Positions 9,183-18,263 are shown, counted from the stretch's first letter. The stretch is 64,000 bases of DNA from a virus (IMGVR_UViG_3300023109_002830:1-64000); one strand, 5' to 3'. Made by a program: numbers and translations. Notes: a model not told the origin generated them from the sequence alone.

Positions 9183-10381
9183 TGGCTAAAAAATTAAGAA
9201 ACTTTGCTCCCGGATACGCTGATGTAACACCTACTCCAGATTATTGTGAAGCAATTTTTTGGGAACAAAGGTGTGAAGCAAGTAGCCATCGTGCGGTAAT
9301 TTACGGTTCGTCTTGCGGAAGATTCTGTGCACCTCCTGGAGTTAAATGGGGTAAACTAGAAATGTGGTCTGCTGGAGGAGCAGGATCTGGCGGTAACTGT
9401 TGCCAACAAGGACCAGCCGCGTCTGGTGGTAACTATATGTCAAGCTGTGTTCAAATGACTGAAGGCTGGGGTATGTGTTATGTCGTAGCTCACGGTGGAT
9501 GCTGTTTCCCCGCGCGGGTCGGGTGTCACGGGTGTTTTACAACAGTAAGAATATCTCCAAATGCTCAAGGATGTTTCTGTACTTGCGGTGGTCGATGTGG
9601 CCCGGTTTGTTGTTATTTTGGATATTGTTGCTATGATAGAACCGGACAAGGTACTGGCGGGACTTATGGTAAAAGAAAATTAGATGGCGGTGGCGATAGC
9701 TCATACCCAGTTCCTCAATGGAAATATGAAGGTGACACTATTAGATTTCCTTCTGATAACTATAATGCGAGAATACCGCATTGGCATCACGGCCGTGCTC
9801 CTCATTTAGAAGGTATGATTCAATCTTCATATGATCTTGAAAAACCAAGAAACGCGAATAATATACCTGTGTCAAAATGTTGCTATGGTCCTTATAATCA
9901 TTGCTGTACTGATTTAACAGTAAACAATAGGTGTGATCAAGTTGTAGGCGAACATTGTGCAGCTGCAGGGTTTTGTCAAAAAGCTTTTAGACAATCTAGC
10001 GTAGGTCAAAATAGAGGCGGCTATGGCGGGTATGGTCACGCCGTATCATCATGCTATAGTGGTTGTGCTGGTTGGGGATGTGGAGATAAAAATTATACGA
10101 CAGTTCAATCTGGAGTTAGAACTTCAGGTCCAAGATGGATGAATTTAACATCACATAATAACTGGCTAGCCCATGGAGGATGGCACCTAAGTCAATGGCA
10201 TTTATGTCATAATGGTTCAAATGACCAGTTATGTTGGTCGAATATTAGAACAGTAGGCTTTGGTGGTTTTCCTACAAGAGTTTGCGCTGGTCCATGTTGT
10301 TGTGGTGGCTGGGGAGGATTAGGTCTAGTTCAACTAAGATATAGAGGATCCCCTGGGGACGAAAAGGTGTGTCATGGCTAA
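9182..10381 (+). CDS. Cys-rich tail-fibre adhesin, type B paralogue 3
   Basis: 399 residues from the ATG at 9182, which overlaps the previous stop (TAATG). It shares the FAPG-x-ADVTPTP start, CEAIFWEQR, CYVVAHGGCC, YCCYDRTGQG and LCHNGSN motifs. The 32 bases coding the FAPGYADVTPT region are nearly identical to those at 6990-7025. The tail extends past the family's usual LRYR end by about nine residues and overlaps the next start by 8 nt. Confidence 0.65.
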   Translation: MAKKLRNFAPGYADVTPTPDYCEAIFWEQRCEASSHRAVIYGSSCGRFCAPPGVKWGKLEMWSAGGAGSGGNCCQQGPAASGGNYMSSCVQMTEGWGMCYVVAHGGCCFPARVGCHGCFTTVRISPNAQGCFCTCGGRCGPVCCYFGYCCYDRTGQGTGGTYGKRKLDGGGDSSYPVPQWKYEGDTIRFPSDNYNARIPHWHHGRAPHLEGMIQSSYDLEKPRNANNIPVSKCCYGPYNHCCTDLTVNNRCDQVVGEHCAAAGFCQKAFRQSSVGQNRGGYGGYGHAVSSCYSGCAGWGCGDKNYTTVQSGVRTSGPRWMNLTSHNNWLAHGGWHLSQWHLCHNGSNDQLCWSNIRTVGFGGFPTRVCAGPCCCGGWGGLGLVQLRYRGSPGDEKVCHG

Positions 10382-11594
10382 ATACTTAAGAAATTTTGCT
10401 CCTGGATTAGCTGACGTAACGCCTACACCAGACTATTGTGAAGCAATTTTTTACGAACAAAGATGTGAAGCAAGTAGCTATTGGGATCCTATCTATGGAT
10501 CTGAATGCGGCCGGTTTTGTATTCATGGTGTAACACAAAGTCAAGGTGATTTATACGAACCATTACCTAAATCAGCGATTATCGATGTTTGGAGTGCTGG
10601 TGGCCGAGGTGGCGGTGGGTGCTGTTGTACTCAAGGTGTACCTGGCTCTGGTGGTGGTTATGGAAGAGCTTGCATGGATGTACAACCAGGCGAAATTTTT
10701 TGCTATGTTGTTTCTCACGGTGGATGTTGTATATCAGCAAGGGAAGGCATCCACGGGTGTTGGAGTGGTGTATTTTCAACTTATTATGGTAAACATAGTC
10801 ACATTAATGATTGGAAACAAAACCAAGGAAGTCTGTGTGTATGCGGCGGCATGTGTGGTGCTTCTCAATGTTACTTTGACTATTGTTGCTATGATAGAAC
10901 CGGACAAGGTGGTCCTAGCAGGCTAAGAGCAGTAGAAAACGATAGTGATAGTTCACCAGGTCGGCAACATACTCTGTATAAGTATGGATGTCATCATAAT
11001 GGAGCCTTTCCAGCAGGTAGAGGAATGGAATCATTTGATAATTTAAGTTCTGACAAAAGACGCCCTTGGATGACAGGTAAATATGCAGGATTTATAAGAA
11101 ACAACAAAAACTGTGTTCCAAAGGGAAGATGTCTTATTAACCAAGGATACCATGATACTCAATTTCGGTGCAGCACGCATCACGGTGAAAGATGCGCAGC
11201 ATGGGGTACATGTGTAAGAACCTTCCAAAATGCAATGAGAGATGTTATGCATCAACCTAGTGGTGATCCATCTCAAATGGCTGGACATGTTGCTTCTGAA
11301 TGTTGGAATGGATGCGCAGACTGGTCATGTTCAAATAAATATTATTCGTCAGTCTCATGTCCTAGGACTGGAGTGGCGATGTTTAATCATACTTCTATAA
11401 ATAGTTCTATGGCAAGAGGCGGTTACCAATGGAGTCAATGGTACTTATGTCATAATGGCTCAAATAACCAGTTATGTTATTCGAATATTAGAACCGCTGG
11501 CTTTGGAGGTGCTACAGGTAAACATTGCGGAGCCAATGGTATATGTTGTGGTGGCTGGTCTGGGCAAGGATTAGTTGTAGTAAAGTATAAATAA
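10374..11594 (+). CDS. Cys-rich tail-fibre adhesin, type B paralogue 4
   Basis: 406 residues with about 33 Cys. It has the same family motifs (FAPGLADVTPTP, CEAIFYEQR, GGCCCTQG, YCCYDRTGQG, LCHNGSNNQLC). The block corresponding to the conserved WINFTSVNANAWGG stretch has diverged (MFNHTSINSSMARGG), showing the array is not uniform. The stop codon lies inside a TATAAATA late-promoter match. Confidence 0.65.
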   Translation: MAKYLRNFAPGLADVTPTPDYCEAIFYEQRCEASSYWDPIYGSECGRFCIHGVTQSQGDLYEPLPKSAIIDVWSAGGRGGGGCCCTQGVPGSGGGYGRACMDVQPGEIFCYVVSHGGCCISAREGIHGCWSGVFSTYYGKHSHINDWKQNQGSLCVCGGMCGASQCYFDYCCYDRTGQGGPSRLRAVENDSDSSPGRQHTLYKYGCHHNGAFPAGRGMESFDNLSSDKRRPWMTGKYAGFIRNNKNCVPKGRCLINQGYHDTQFRCSTHHGERCAAWGTCVRTFQNAMRDVMHQPSGDPSQMAGHVASECWNGCADWSCSNKYYSSVSCPRTGVAMFNHTSINSSMARGGYQWSQWYLCHNGSNNQLCYSNIRTAGFGGATGKHCGANGICCGGWSGQGLVVVKYK

Positions 11595-11604
11595 AGTATA
11601 AATA
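11586..11604 (+). promoter_or_regulatory. Tandem T4-type late promoters (two TATAAATA)
   Basis: Two exact TATAAATA octamers (11586-11593 and 11597-11604) lie 11 nt apart, 27 and 38 nt before the next start codon. The first overlaps the end of the upstream gene. They would give the following two genes their own late transcripts. Confidence 0.7.
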
Positions 11605-11630
11605 GCTTTAGTATTGTAAAGGTGTAAAGA

Positions 11631-12560
11631 ATGGCTAAAAAACTCAGAACCCTTCTACCGGCCACAGATATGGCAATTGGTAGATTTCACGGTCAGACCG
11701 TATTCTGGAAACCCGGTCCTGAAGGGTGGAGTCACGGTGCTGATCAAGTCACTAACGAAAGAGGCGTAGATAGATTCCATTGGAAAGTTCCACAAGGAGC
11801 ACGCCTAGCGACCTTTGAAATTTGGGGCGCTGGTGGTAATGGAGCAGGAGCTGCATGTTGTCAACAAGGCATTCCAGGTGGCTCCGGTGCTTACGCATAT
11901 AAAACTATTAAAGTAACTCCAGGTCAATGTTATATTGCATGTAATCCTATTGACAAGCAGTGTTGTTACTTTTGTACAGCAAACCATCAATGCGGATTTA
12001 GAGGTGGTAAAACATATATTATGGGTGATGGCCTTACTAATTTTTGTGCAGAAGGTGGTAATCCTGGCGTAACGTGTTGTTATTTCTTTGTAAACTATAG
12101 ACATAACGAATATATGTACATGTGCGATTTGCTTGGACGTAGAGTTGGTGAATCTGACTCTGATCCATATAGAGTTGCTAAATATTACGGCACTGAAACA
12201 GGATCTTGTGGTTCTCATTCATGGGCCCAGGTAGGTTGTTGTGGATCCTGGCAAGAAGCACACGCCTGTGGTATTAAAACAGGACTTGCTTTCCCAGGCG
12301 GTTGGCATATGTTTAACCGAGCCGCTAAAGGTGGTGTACACCATAAAGGTCTTATGTACTATTGTCAATGTTTCATGGATATTCATGATGGTGCATCAGG
12401 AAGAATGGCACACTCAACAATTGGATCATCTTGGTATTCTAGACTTCCTGGAGAAGGTGGACTATCAGCTGCAACATACGCCGCCCCATGTTGTTGTGGT
12501 GAAAAAGGATCTTACGGTGCTATTAGAATTACTTGGGACGGGGATTGGGCAGACGACTAA
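11631..12560 (+). CDS. Cys/Gly-rich tail-fibre adhesin, type A paralogue 2
   Basis: 309 residues with about 21 Cys. The glycine-rich fibre domain is clear: FHWKVPQGA, FEIWGAGGNGAG, GGSGAYAYK, V-x-PGQCY, then PCCCGEKGSYGAIRI near the end. It pairs with the gene at 6069 and closes the array of six. The preceding region has late promoters and AGGTG at 11620-11624 as a ribosome binding site. It is probably a fibre-tip or adhesin subunit. Confidence 0.65.
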   Translation: MAKKLRTLLPATDMAIGRFHGQTVFWKPGPEGWSHGADQVTNERGVDRFHWKVPQGARLATFEIWGAGGNGAGAACCQQGIPGGSGAYAYKTIKVTPGQCYIACNPIDKQCCYFCTANHQCGFRGGKTYIMGDGLTNFCAEGGNPGVTCCYFFVNYRHNEYMYMCDLLGRRVGESDSDPYRVAKYYGTETGSCGSHSWAQVGCCGSWQEAHACGIKTGLAFPGGWHMFNRAAKGGVHHKGLMYYCQCFMDIHDGASGRMAHSTIGSSWYSRLPGEGGLSAATYAAPCCCGEKGSYGAIRITWDGDWADD

Positions 12561-13327
12561 TGGAAAAAACAACTAAACAATTTACTTATAAAGTAGCAGA
12601 TGACTATACTCATTTAACAGATGACAATGATTCATCCGCATCATGGACTTGGAAAGGTCCTAGATTCTATGATGTAGAATGTAATGCTTCATATATTGTC
12701 CAAAACGTAACAGCGCTCGACGATCCAGATAACTTTGAAGATACTTTAACCGAGGACGAGTGGCACTTTTTAATTGATACAAATACTGCAGAAGGCGCAT
12801 TAATTGCATCAATGTATGACCCGAATCCTGATTCTGATTTAGGAGATTCTAACGTTTTTCCTCATAAGTCAATCACACTGCCAGATGGATTAGTTTACAA
12901 AAGAATTCATCCGCCGGCGCCTGATCATACATATGATAGAAAAAAGGTTAAGTGGGATGTTGACACTAATAAACTAAAAAGACCTCTGCCATATTTCCCT
13001 CCTTTTATATCTTGGTCAGCTGTTGAAGGTAGTTTAGCATCATGCCACGATCTTTATCTTGACACAAAAGCAGATACTGAAACATGGAATGCTTTATCTG
13101 CAGATGTTAAACAGGCTTGGGAAGACTGGGATAGCGATAATGTAAATAAAATTGCAAAATACAAAGCTGCAGGCTTAATGCCGCACAATGTAGTAACAGC
13201 AATGTTCCCAGGGCAAGAAGATCCTACTGCTGTTGATGATGGATCTGAAGAGCCAGATGTTGCAGGAGGCGATCCTGGTGGAGTATCTGGAGGAACATAC
13301 GATTCTAATGGAAGACTCGTAGTCTAA
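12560..13327 (+). CDS. Unknown tail-region protein
   Basis: 255 residues from the ATG at 12560, overlapping the previous TAA. It is acidic, with a Pro/Gly/Asp-rich low-complexity tail (residues about 220-250). There is no Cys enrichment, signal or membrane segment, so it is not another adhesin paralogue. As the last gene of the fibre block it could be a fibre-assembly chaperone or attachment protein; this rests only on position. Confidence 0.6.
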   Translation: MEKTTKQFTYKVADDYTHLTDDNDSSASWTWKGPRFYDVECNASYIVQNVTALDDPDNFEDTLTEDEWHFLIDTNTAEGALIASMYDPNPDSDLGDSNVFPHKSITLPDGLVYKRIHPPAPDHTYDRKKVKWDVDTNKLKRPLPYFPPFISWSAVEGSLASCHDLYLDTKADTETWNALSADVKQAWEDWDSDNVNKIAKYKAAGLMPHNVVTAMFPGQEDPTAVDDGSEEPDVAGGDPGGVSGGTYDSNGRLVV

Positions 13328-13335
13328 AAAATATA

Positions 13336-13375
13336 TTTTTAACCGTTATACATAATCCTGTACAGCGGTTAAAAA
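13336..13375 (+). terminator. Long AT-flanked hairpin after fibre block
   Basis: TTTTT-AACCGTTATACA / loop TAATCC / TGTACAGCGGTT-AAAAA forms a ~17-bp stem with one mismatch and one G-U pair. It has no 3' T-run, so it is not a classical intrinsic terminator. Its right arm contains the -35 element of the promoter at 13358. Confidence 0.4.
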
Positions 13376-13387
13376 ATGTTGTATAAT
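13358..13387 (+). promoter_or_regulatory. Early/middle-type promoter CTGTAC-N18-TATAAT
   Basis: CTGTAC (13358-13363), 18-nt spacer, TATAAT (13382-13387). It matches exactly the motif seen at many other operon starts in this window and lies 34 nt before the first gene of the glycosylation operon. Confidence 0.75.
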
Positions 13388-13421
13388 ATTACTAAATAAA
13401 TGTTCACGTGAGGTGCAAAAA

Positions 13422-14375
13422 GTGAAAAATAGATCAAAGGCGTTCTTCGTCAACGGAGGCGCCGGTAGAGTTATTAGCTCTATTCCAGCTTTCGAAATGT
13501 ATGAAAAAGAAAATCCAGATGATGATTTTATCATTATCTGTGAAGGCGGAACTGACATGTTCCATGGCCACCCAACTCTCCATAAACGAGTATTTGATAA
13601 TTGGCATAAAGGTCTTTTTGAAGAAAAGATCAAATCTAGAGATTGTGTAAGTCTTGAGCCATATCGTGTTTGGGAGTATTATAACCAAAAAGCAAATATC
13701 ACTCAAGCTTTTGATATTGAGATGAGCTCTAAAGGCGTGAGGCCTATGAATAAACCTACTCTTGTGCTTAATACACCTGAAGGTTTAGAAGGAGCTGCGG
13801 TTGTTCGTGAAGTAAAAGAAAAAACTTCTAAACAAAGATTAGTTGTTTTTCAACCTTTCGGTAGATCTACACAACCTTTTGGTGATACGATTGCTGATCC
13901 TGGAGGAAGATCATTTAGACCGGATGATGTTGTAAAAGTTATTAAAAAACTTCAAGAAAAATACGCTATTATTCTAATGTCTGAGTTTCCTACAGATTAT
14001 CAAAAGCTAGGATGTAATCAACCAGTCGCTCAACCTGAAGGTGCTCCTTTAAGACATTGGGCCGGAATTATTAATGCGGCAGATTGTTTTATTGGTTGTG
14101 ATAGTGTAGGACAGCACATGGCTTATGCATTAGATGTTCCTTCTGTTGTAGTTGTAGGTTCAACATATCCTGAGAATATTTCTTATCCAGATTCAAAAAC
14201 CTTTCAGGTTCTTGATTTAGGCGAAGGAAAGCGTAGATATGACCCTATCCGTATTACTATGGAAGATGAATATGCGCGTGCACACGACAAACTTATGTAT
14301 CTAGATGATGGTGCAGTTAGAGAAATTTGTAAAGAAGTAGATGCTAAAGTAGCAGCAGCTGCTGGGAGAACATAA
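13422..14375 (+). CDS. GT9-like (heptosyltransferase-type) glycosyltransferase
   Basis: 317 residues from the GTG at 13422, chosen because GAGGTG sits 6 nt upstream; a GTG at 13413 is the alternative. The C-terminal half has the ADP-heptose:LPS heptosyltransferase signature: DCFIGCDSVGQHMAYAL followed by VVVVGSTYPE. Such enzymes add heptose or similar sugars to surface glycans using ADP-sugars. ADP-heptose genes are encoded on the opposite strand nearby, which supports this role. It starts a three-gene operon. Donor and acceptor are not proven. Confidence 0.7.
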   Translation: MKNRSKAFFVNGGAGRVISSIPAFEMYEKENPDDDFIIICEGGTDMFHGHPTLHKRVFDNWHKGLFEEKIKSRDCVSLEPYRVWEYYNQKANITQAFDIEMSSKGVRPMNKPTLVLNTPEGLEGAAVVREVKEKTSKQRLVVFQPFGRSTQPFGDTIADPGGRSFRPDDVVKVIKKLQEKYAIILMSEFPTDYQKLGCNQPVAQPEGAPLRHWAGIINAADCFIGCDSVGQHMAYALDVPSVVVVGSTYPENISYPDSKTFQVLDLGEGKRRYDPIRITMEDEYARAHDKLMYLDDGAVREICKEVDAKVAAAAGRT

Positions 14376-16180
14376 TGAAAGATTTTTGGATTGCTGGTAT
14401 TTCAAGAGGTCATAACGCTGCAGTGTGTCTATTGAAAAACGGTGAAGTTGTTTTTGCTATTGAAGAAGAAAGACTTTCTCGTAAAAAATATGATGGTGGC
14501 CCTTATGCTGCTATGATGAAAATTAAAGAATATACCGATAAAATTGATTATCTAATCATTTCTCATACTCAACCTTTGTATATGGGAGCTAAAGTAGATT
14601 TTAGTGGAGATGATGTATATACTGGTCTTGCTCGTAAAATGCATTTAATTGATGCTAGAGATGAATACGGTGGTGAACATCCTCAAGTAATTGAAGTTTG
14701 CGATAATCACCACAAAATGCATGCTGCTGCAGCGTTTTATAGATCTCCATTTGAAGACGCTGTTGCTGTTATTGCAGATGGGGCTGGATCTATGCTAAGC
14801 TATAAAGATCCAATTGCAGGCGAAGAAACTGTATGGGAATATGAATCTATTTTAGAATGTGCTTATCCTGCAGTTTTCCAAACAAAGTATAAACATGTTG
14901 GTTGTAGAAATCCAATTTTTCCTCAAATTGGAAAAAGAGATGCAGAGTTTATTGGTGAACCTGGAAATGAAATTGAACTAGCTGTTGATGATAGAGGCGG
15001 AATTACTAAAGTTTACGAAGCTATTACGCAATATCTTGGTTGGCAACCAATTGAAGCTGGTAAAACAATGGGTTTATTTCCTTATGGTTTACCAAATAAA
15101 AATCTACCTCCGTTCTTTGATCCAGATTCTCCTATCCCAGGCTCATTTAATAGAAATATTTTTACACCAAATACGCCTAATGCAGCGTTTTTGAATGCTA
15201 TGTTCTATAGTCAATTCCAGCCTACAGAAGAAGAAATGAAAAGCTGCCAAGGCGATATGACTAAAACAAATATTGCTAGAGATGTTGCTTACAAATGTCA
15301 AATAGAAACACAAGAAGAACTTTTGAAGCTTATTAGAAAAGCTGTTGAAATGACAGGTAAGAGAAATGTTGTTCTTTCAGGCGGATATGCTTTGAATTGT
15401 GTTGCTAACTATTGGTTCCTTGAACAACTTAAAGACGAAGAAATTGAATTATATGTAGAGCCAGTTTCTAATGATGCAGGTACTGCGATTGGTGCAGCAC
15501 TTTATCATCACTACTTAATTTCTAATGATGAAGAAATTAGAGATTATGGAAGTACGTTATACTTAGGACCTGAATATGATTATGATGAAAACGATATAAA
15601 AAGTCTTCTTTCAGAAGGTGATACAATTTATGATTGTGATAATCAAGGTGTAGTAGATTTGTTAACACAAAAGAATATTGTGACAATCTTTCAAGGGAAA
15701 TCTGAAAATGGACCTAGAGCTTTAGGTAATAGATCTATTTTGTTTGATCCTTCATTTGAAGATGGCAAAGACTACGTTAATCTAGTAAAAAATCGTGAGT
15801 ATTTCAGGCCGTTTGCAGGAACAATTCTTGAAGAAGATGTACATGATTGGTTTGATTTAAGAGGCATGGAAAAAACTCCGCATATGATGTACGCCGTAAA
15901 TTGTAAAGAAGGTGTTGAAGCAAAAATTCCAAGCATTATTCATACCGATGGATCGTGTAGAATTCAAACAGTAAGTGAAAAAGAAAATCCATCTTATCAC
16001 GCGCTAATTAAAGAATTTAAGCGTAAAACAGGTATGCCTATTGTATTCAACACTTCATTTAATCTTGGTGGTGAGCCTTTAGTTGAAACTATAAATGATG
16101 CTATTAGGACTCTTGAAAATTCTGATATTGAATATTGTTATTTTCCAGAAATTGGTAAAATGGTAAAGGTGCCTAATTAA
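14375..16180 (+). CDS. Carbamoyltransferase, NodU/CmcH family
   Basis: 601 residues, full family length. The N-terminal Kae1-like domain starts with GISRGHNAAVCLL and EEERLSRKKYDG, has a mid-region DGAGSM motif and a later LSGGYALNCVAN. The C-terminal domain contains GPRALGNRSI, REYFRPFAGT and VFNTSFN-LGGEP. These enzymes transfer carbamoyl from carbamoyl phosphate via carbamoyl-AMP to a sugar or related hydroxyl. Start and stop overlap both neighbours, so it is co-translated with a glycosyltransferase and a dioxygenase, probably to decorate a surface glycan. Confidence 0.88.
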   Translation: MKDFWIAGISRGHNAAVCLLKNGEVVFAIEEERLSRKKYDGGPYAAMMKIKEYTDKIDYLIISHTQPLYMGAKVDFSGDDVYTGLARKMHLIDARDEYGGEHPQVIEVCDNHHKMHAAAAFYRSPFEDAVAVIADGAGSMLSYKDPIAGEETVWEYESILECAYPAVFQTKYKHVGCRNPIFPQIGKRDAEFIGEPGNEIELAVDDRGGITKVYEAITQYLGWQPIEAGKTMGLFPYGLPNKNLPPFFDPDSPIPGSFNRNIFTPNTPNAAFLNAMFYSQFQPTEEEMKSCQGDMTKTNIARDVAYKCQIETQEELLKLIRKAVEMTGKRNVVLSGGYALNCVANYWFLEQLKDEEIELYVEPVSNDAGTAIGAALYHHYLISNDEEIRDYGSTLYLGPEYDYDENDIKSLLSEGDTIYDCDNQGVVDLLTQKNIVTIFQGKSENGPRALGNRSILFDPSFEDGKDYVNLVKNREYFRPFAGTILEEDVHDWFDLRGMEKTPHMMYAVNCKEGVEAKIPSIIHTDGSCRIQTVSEKENPSYHALIKEFKRKTGMPIVFNTSFNLGGEPLVETINDAIRTLENSDIEYCYFPEIGKMVKVPN

Positions 16181-16755
16181 TGCTAGCTCTTAGAGATCCT
16201 AATCCAACTTCTTGGGAAACCATTATTCCTAATTGCTTTTCAAAAGATGGGATAAACCAGTTAGTTAACTATATTGAAGCTAATGATACACAGCCTGCTG
16301 AAATTAATAATCCTGAAAAAGATGGAAACGATAGCTCCATAAGAAAATCTGATATATTATGGATTGAAGCAACTGAAGATACTCGACACATTTATTATGA
16401 TATAGCTCATAAAATTGAAATGAGTAATAATGGAAAATATTCTTTTGCTTTGAATTATATTGAAAGCTTACAATATAGTGAATACCCAGAAAATGGACAT
16501 TACACTTGGCATATTGATAATATGCTAAAAGATGGTGAAGGACAAGGTAGAAAGTTATCCTTTTCTATTTTACTAAATGATGATTTTGAAGGAGGAGATT
16601 TTGAATTATTCACAGGACCAGAACCAGTTTCTATTCCTATGAATAAATGGGATATAATGTTATTTCCTTCATATCTTCTACATAGAGTTTCTCCTGTTAC
16701 TAAAGGAACAAGAAGAGCTCTTGTAGGTTGGGTCCGCGGACCTGATTTTGTATAA
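16180..16755 (+). CDS. 2OG-Fe(II) dioxygenase, prolyl-hydroxylase-like (PKHD type)
   Basis: 191 residues. The double-stranded beta-helix core shows the Fe ligands H-x-D in YTWHIDNML (about residues 108-110) and a distal His in LLHRVSPVTKGTRRALVGW, with the Arg that binds 2-oxoglutarate. It begins directly at the previous stop and is followed by a strong terminator. Substrate could be a protein, a sugar or a small molecule. Common in marine phages, with roles mostly unknown. Confidence 0.82.
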   Translation: MLALRDPNPTSWETIIPNCFSKDGINQLVNYIEANDTQPAEINNPEKDGNDSSIRKSDILWIEATEDTRHIYYDIAHKIEMSNNGKYSFALNYIESLQYSEYPENGHYTWHIDNMLKDGEGQGRKLSFSILLNDDFEGGDFELFTGPEPVSIPMNKWDIMLFPSYLLHRVSPVTKGTRRALVGWVRGPDFV

Positions 16756-16780
16756 TGAGTTGCACCTCATCATGCAGCAA

Positions 16781-16806
16781 GGGGGGACAAAGTCCCCCCT
16801 TTTTTT
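16781..16806 (+). terminator. Strong intrinsic terminator
   Basis: GGGGGGAC, loop AAA, GTCCCCCC, then seven T. It ends the plus-strand operon from 13422. The T-run overlaps the stop codon of the convergent minus-strand gene. Confidence 0.93.
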
Positions 16807-17449
16807 AAGGTAATGAATGTGCAAAATCCATTAGATCATCGACCAATTTTGTTTTTCGTTTTATGTCTTTCATTGCAAAGCTGTTCAACTTTTTCAAATC
16901 TTCTGGAGAAAAACGGAATGCCACAGGTTTCAGCTGAGATTTCTTTGCCATTTTAATATCAAGATATTCGTGTCCAATATAATATCCATCTTTGAATGGC
17001 ACACCAAATTCGTCACGCATTCTTAAAAACATACCATTATTTGGTTTACCATAATAATCAAACTTTTCATTACTTTCATTGTATAAAATACAATCAATGC
17101 TAGGGCAATTTGATTCGCCAAGCAGTTCAATTACGTATGCATTTATATCTTCAACTTGCTCGTGTGTAACTAAATTTTTAGAAACTCCAGGTTGATCATG
17201 AATCATAGCAATTTTATATCCTTTTCTTCGGATAAGACCGATTGCTTCAAACGAGCTTTTAATAGGAATGGCTTCTTCTCGTGAAGTTATAGCTTCTTTG
17301 TATTCAAACAATACGCCTTCTCTATCAAAACAAACTATTGGTTTAGTGTATTTTGCCAAGCGTTCTTTGTCAGTTAAATTAAAGTCTTCGTTGGTGGCTT
17401 GTTCTTGGTCTACAGGGGTTTCACCCCACATATTATAAGGCATTGTCAA
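16805..17449 (-). CDS. HAD-superfamily phosphatase, GmhB-like, atypical active site
   Basis: 214 residues. It resembles heptose bisphosphate phosphatase GmhB: CFDREGVL replaces the usual DRDG(V/T), KPNNGM matches the KP-x-x-GM loop, and YIGHEYLDI replaces the usual GD-x-x-x-D. So the nucleophile Asp is kept but the second Asp is Glu and motif IV is altered. It ends the minus-strand sugar operon and overlaps the epimerase gene by 17 nt. It may be a GmhB with changed kinetics, another HAD phosphatase, or a non-catalytic relative. Confidence 0.6.
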   Translation of the reverse strand: MTMPYNMWGETPVDQEQATNEDFNLTDKERLAKYTKPIVCFDREGVLFEYKEAITSREEAIPIKSSFEAIGLIRRKGYKIAMIHDQPGVSKNLVTHEQVEDINAYVIELLGESNCPSIDCILYNESNEKFDYYGKPNNGMFLRMRDEFGVPFKDGYYIGHEYLDIKMAKKSQLKPVAFRFSPEDLKKLNSFAMKDIKRKTKLVDDLMDFAHSLP

Positions 17450-18263
17450 TATATTCCGCTACTGTCCACTCACACCAATCTTTATGTGGAATTATTTTAT
17501 TTAATTTAGTTAAATCTGCGCACGTATATTTTTGGTATTGATCTTTAATATCATTTGGCATAGGAACTTCTACAACTTCAGCACCATATTTTTCAGCAAT
17601 TTGTATTGCAACTTCTTGAAAGCTTACAGTAGATCCTGTTCCAACATTAAAAATTCCAGACTCAGGCTTTTCTGCTAACGCTAAGTGTAAACTACAAATA
17701 TCAAATACGTTTATAAAATCTCTCTTAAAATTTGCGCTATCTTCAAATACTTTAATTATCCCTGTTTCTTTTGCCTGATTAGTAAAAAACGTAATAGGCG
17801 AAGGTTGTAATTTATGTTCTTCTCCAGCACCATACACATTAAAATATCTAAATCCTTGTATAGTACTAGAAGTTGGAAAGCTCATAACCTTTTCAGCGTA
17901 CTGATCTAAATAAAACTTTGACCATGCATAGCCACTTTGAGGATTTTTTGGAGAATCTTCTTCAAAGTTTGTGTTTGTACCATAGACGCTTGCAGATGAA
18001 GCATACTGAAAATGTACATTGTCTATAAGGCAACTATTCATAAGATCTATACTATACTGATAATTTTGTTTGTATATTGCTTCAGCATCTCTGTTATTAG
18101 TAGATGATATAGCTCCTAAATGAATTACTAAATCGTACCCTGAAACATTTGGTACTGCCTCATTATAATCGCATCCATCAACGTTCCAACCAGCGCCGTA
18201 AAATTGTTCGGCAACACGCTTTCCAATAAAACCTTTATCACCTGTTACTAATAATTTTTTCAT
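17433..18263 (-). CDS. hldD: ADP-heptose 6-epimerase-like (HldD/RfaD) NAD-dependent epimerase
   Basis: 276 residues, short-chain dehydrogenase fold. N-terminal GDKGFIGKRV is the NAD loop, and YAWSK gives the Y-x-x-x-K pair. HldD-specific features are the YASSASVYG, GFRYFNVYG, NFKRDFI and KDQYQKYTCADLT segments, which align well with E. coli HldD from memory. It would convert ADP-D-glycero- to ADP-L-glycero-manno-heptose. The adjacent kinase, nucleotidyltransferase and phosphatase genes support the assignment. Confidence 0.8.
   Translation of the reverse strand: MKKLLVTGDKGFIGKRVAEQFYGAGWNVDGCDYNEAVPNVSGYDLVIHLGAISSTNNRDAEAIYKQNYQYSIDLMNSCLIDNVHFQYASSASVYGTNTNFEEDSPKNPQSGYAWSKFYLDQYAEKVMSFPTSSTIQGFRYFNVYGAGEEHKLQPSPITFFTNQAKETGIIKVFEDSANFKRDFINVFDICSLHLALAEKPESGIFNVGTGSTVSFQEVAIQIAEKYGAEVVEVPMPNDIKDQYQKYTCADLTKLNKIIPHKDWCEWTVAEYIDNAL

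Noticed and set aside
6069-12560. CRISPR array or tandem DNA repeat
   Set aside because: Repetition is at the gene and protein level with diverged spacers of hundreds of bases; no short regular direct repeats.
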